Source of the DNA: Kutzneria viridogrisea
GTDB taxonomy: Bacteria; Actinomycetota; Actinomycetes; Mycobacteriales; Pseudonocardiaceae
Assembly (NCBI GenBank): GCA_014138725.1
Contig: JACJID010000001.1
Coordinates: 1,178,001 to 1,242,000, forward strand
Reading direction: 5' to 3'
Length of the DNA stretch: 64,000 nucleotides
Part shown: positions 62,973-64,000 of the stretch, one piece after another
Position numbering within the stretch: the stretch's first letter is position 1
Layout of the letters: each line of letters begins with the position of its first letter
Program-made: the position numbers and the translations under genes
The notes under the pieces: model-generated
Told to the model about the DNA's origin: nothing
What the model saw: only the letters and a program-made list of their open reading frames with translations
The model's database searches: none

Positions 62973-63869
62973 ATGGACGTTGCGACCGGTGTGTCCCTGC
63001 CCCTCGCCCAACCCGATACCCCGACCGTCCCGGCCGCGGCGGCGACCGTGGAGGCACTCGGCTTCGACTCGGTCTGGGTCGGCGACCACCTGGCCACCGG
63101 ACGACCACTCCTGGACAGCGTGGTGGCGCTGGCCACGGCCGCCGGCGCCACCACCCGCGTCGGCCTCGGCTTCGGTGTCCTCCAGGTCGCGCTCAGGCAT
63201 CCGGCCTGGCTGGCCAAGCAGGTGGCCTCGCTCCAGCACGTCTCCGGCGGACGGCTCCTGCTCGGTGTGGGCGCCGGCGGCGAAGTAGCCGAGGAATGGA
63301 CCGCGGCCGGAATACCCCGGCGTACCCGAGGGCAACGCACCGACCAGATCCTCGCGATGCTCCCGGACCTGCTTGCCGGAAAACCCACAACCCTGATCAC
63401 CGAGCCCGACGCGCCGATGGTGACGTTGGCTCCGGAGGTGCCAATGCCCCCGCTGTGGGTGGGAGGTGGGTCTCCTGCGGCACTACGTCGAGCCGCGCGT
63501 TACGGCGACGGCTGGCTGGCCAGCATGATCACGCCGGCTGATCTTCGGGCGCGTACCGCTGAACTGGCCGACCTGGCGGCGCGGATGGATCGGCCGACTC
63601 CGCGCGTGGGTGCGCTGGTGTTCCTGGGACCGGTGAACAGCGCCGGGAAGAACCCCGCGCGGAACAGGTTCGTGGCCCGGCTGGAGAGCCTGGGCAAGTC
63701 GCCGGAGACCGCGGCAAGGCTGGTGACCGCGGGACCGGTGGACGCGCTGGGGGAATTGCTCGCACAGTACGTGGAGGCCGGGGCGCGGCAGTTGGTGCTG
63801 TGCCCGGTTGGTGAGGACTGGACGGCGGCGTGTGCGGCCCTGGCGGAGGCAACCCGGCAGTTGGGCTGA
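62973..63869 (+). CDS. LLM-class F420-/flavin-dependent oxidoreductase
   Basis: This 298-residue luciferase-like barrel protein starts MDVATGVSLPLAQPDTP. It has the family's LGFDSVWVGDHLA, RVGLGFGVLQVALRHPAWLAKQVASLQHVSGGRLLLGVGAGG and the PPLWVGGGSPAALRRAARYGDGW segment. Actinomycete members often use coenzyme F420. The ATG at 62973 is chosen over the longer frame because the protein homology starts there. It is divergent from the FAD monooxygenase and is followed by a strong hairpin. Substrate unknown. Confidence 0.85.
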   Translation: MDVATGVSLPLAQPDTPTVPAAAATVEALGFDSVWVGDHLATGRPLLDSVVALATAAGATTRVGLGFGVLQVALRHPAWLAKQVASLQHVSGGRLLLGVGAGGEVAEEWTAAGIPRRTRGQRTDQILAMLPDLLAGKPTTLITEPDAPMVTLAPEVPMPPLWVGGGSPAALRRAARYGDGWLASMITPADLRARTAELADLAARMDRPTPRVGALVFLGPVNSAGKNPARNRFVARLESLGKSPETAARLVTAGPVDALGELLAQYVEAGARQLVLCPVGEDWTAACAALAEATRQLG

Positions 63870-63878
63870 GCCGGATCA

Positions 63879-63920
63879 CCAACGTCCGGCAGCGCCTGGG
63901 GACGCGCTGCCGGACGTTGG
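63879..63920. terminator. 17-bp hairpin after the LLM gene
   Basis: CCAACGTCCGGCAGCGC (63879-63895) pairs perfectly with 63904-63920 across an 8-base loop. It lies 10 bases after the LLM stop and just before the end of a convergent minus-strand gene, so it can serve both as terminator. No U-run follows, as is common in high-GC actinomycetes. Confidence 0.75.
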
Positions 63921-63923
63921 CGA

Positions 63924-64000
63924 TCACCGACCTGCCGGCGTGAACTCCAGCAGGGTGTGCGGGTGGGCGATCGGGATCTCCGCGGTGTTGGTCAGGCCGG
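63924..64000 (-). CDS. C-terminal end of an unidentified protein, cut by window edge
   Basis: The minus strand has an open frame running from the right edge to a TGA at 63924. The last 24 residues read GLTNTAEIPIAHPHTLLEFT then PAGR. The frame has normal codon bias and stops just beyond the shared hairpin, as expected of a convergent gene. Too little is present to name it. Confidence 0.45.
   Translation of the reverse strand, partial: GLTNTAEIPIAHPHTLLEFTPAGR

Noticed and set aside
1-64000. tRNA, rRNA, CRISPR arrays, riboswitches and replication origins
   Set aside because: No tRNA-like cloverleaf, no regularly spaced short repeats and no conserved riboswitch cores were noticed on either strand. 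A dedicated search (tRNAscan-SE, Infernal) would be needed to exclude small RNAs.

Overview
The window is high-GC actinomycete DNA, most likely from a Pseudonocardiales-type genus. The evidence is the codon use, the SARP and STAND regulators, the DUF222/HNH repeat family and the gene order; no species can be named. Its core, about 12.3-53.3 kb, is a biosynthetic gene cluster for a heavily glycosylated aromatic (type II) polyketide. Nine glycosyltransferase genes of one family are present. Most of the deoxysugar set needed for trideoxyhexoses is also here.

Layout. 0-12 kb: flanking genes (partial SDR, metallo-hydrolase with divergent TetR, a STAND/NB-ARC-TPR protein with an RHIM-like amyloid motif, a Uma2 nuclease, an uncharacterised protein) broken up by two related IS elements and the remains of a third copy. 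12.3-17.9 kb: AraC-type regulator, TPP-dependent E1 alpha/beta pair, glycosyltransferase GT1, sensor kinase and response regulator. 17.9-23.1 kb: divergent SARP activator, then acyl-CoA ligase, ABM-domain protein, O-methyltransferase and malonyl-type acyltransferase. 23.1-25.7 kb (minus): sugar epimerase, second methyltransferase, 3,5-epimerase. 25.9-36.3 kb (plus): KS-alpha, KS-beta, ACP, asparagine-synthase-like amidotransferase (the order of oxyABCD in oxytetracycline), 4-ketoreductase, 3-dehydratase, aldo/keto reductase, nucleotidylyltransferase, GT2, closed by a strong hairpin. 36.4-48.1 kb (minus): GT3, a DUF222/HNH element, GT4-GT8, 2,3-dehydratase, GT9. 48.2-53.3 kb (plus): P450, 3-ketoreductase, FAD monooxygenase, PF04199 cyclase, SnoaL-like protein.

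53.3-61.3 kb is a nest of mobile elements: a second, inverted DUF222/HNH gene holds a group II intron; the intron's reverse transcriptase is cut off by a RIT element (three overlapping tyrosine recombinases); the RIT is cut by an IS630-type element and then an IS701-type element. Past this lie an FAD monooxygenase and an LLM-class oxidoreductase.

How the genes work together (inference): KS-alpha/KS-beta/ACP with the acyltransferase make the polyketide; the amidotransferase either makes an amide starter or amidates the product; PF04199, SnoaL and ABM proteins fold or oxidise it; FAD and P450 enzymes and two methyltransferases decorate it. RmlA, 2,3-dehydratase, Gfo/Idh reductase, 3-dehydratase, 3,5-epimerase and 4-ketoreductase give 2,6-dideoxy and 2,3,6-trideoxy sugars. 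The E1 pair, having no E2/E3 partner here, may add a two-carbon branch to a sugar. No ketoreductase for the polyketide, no Bet v 1-type aromatase and no NDP-glucose 4,6-dehydratase were found in the window.
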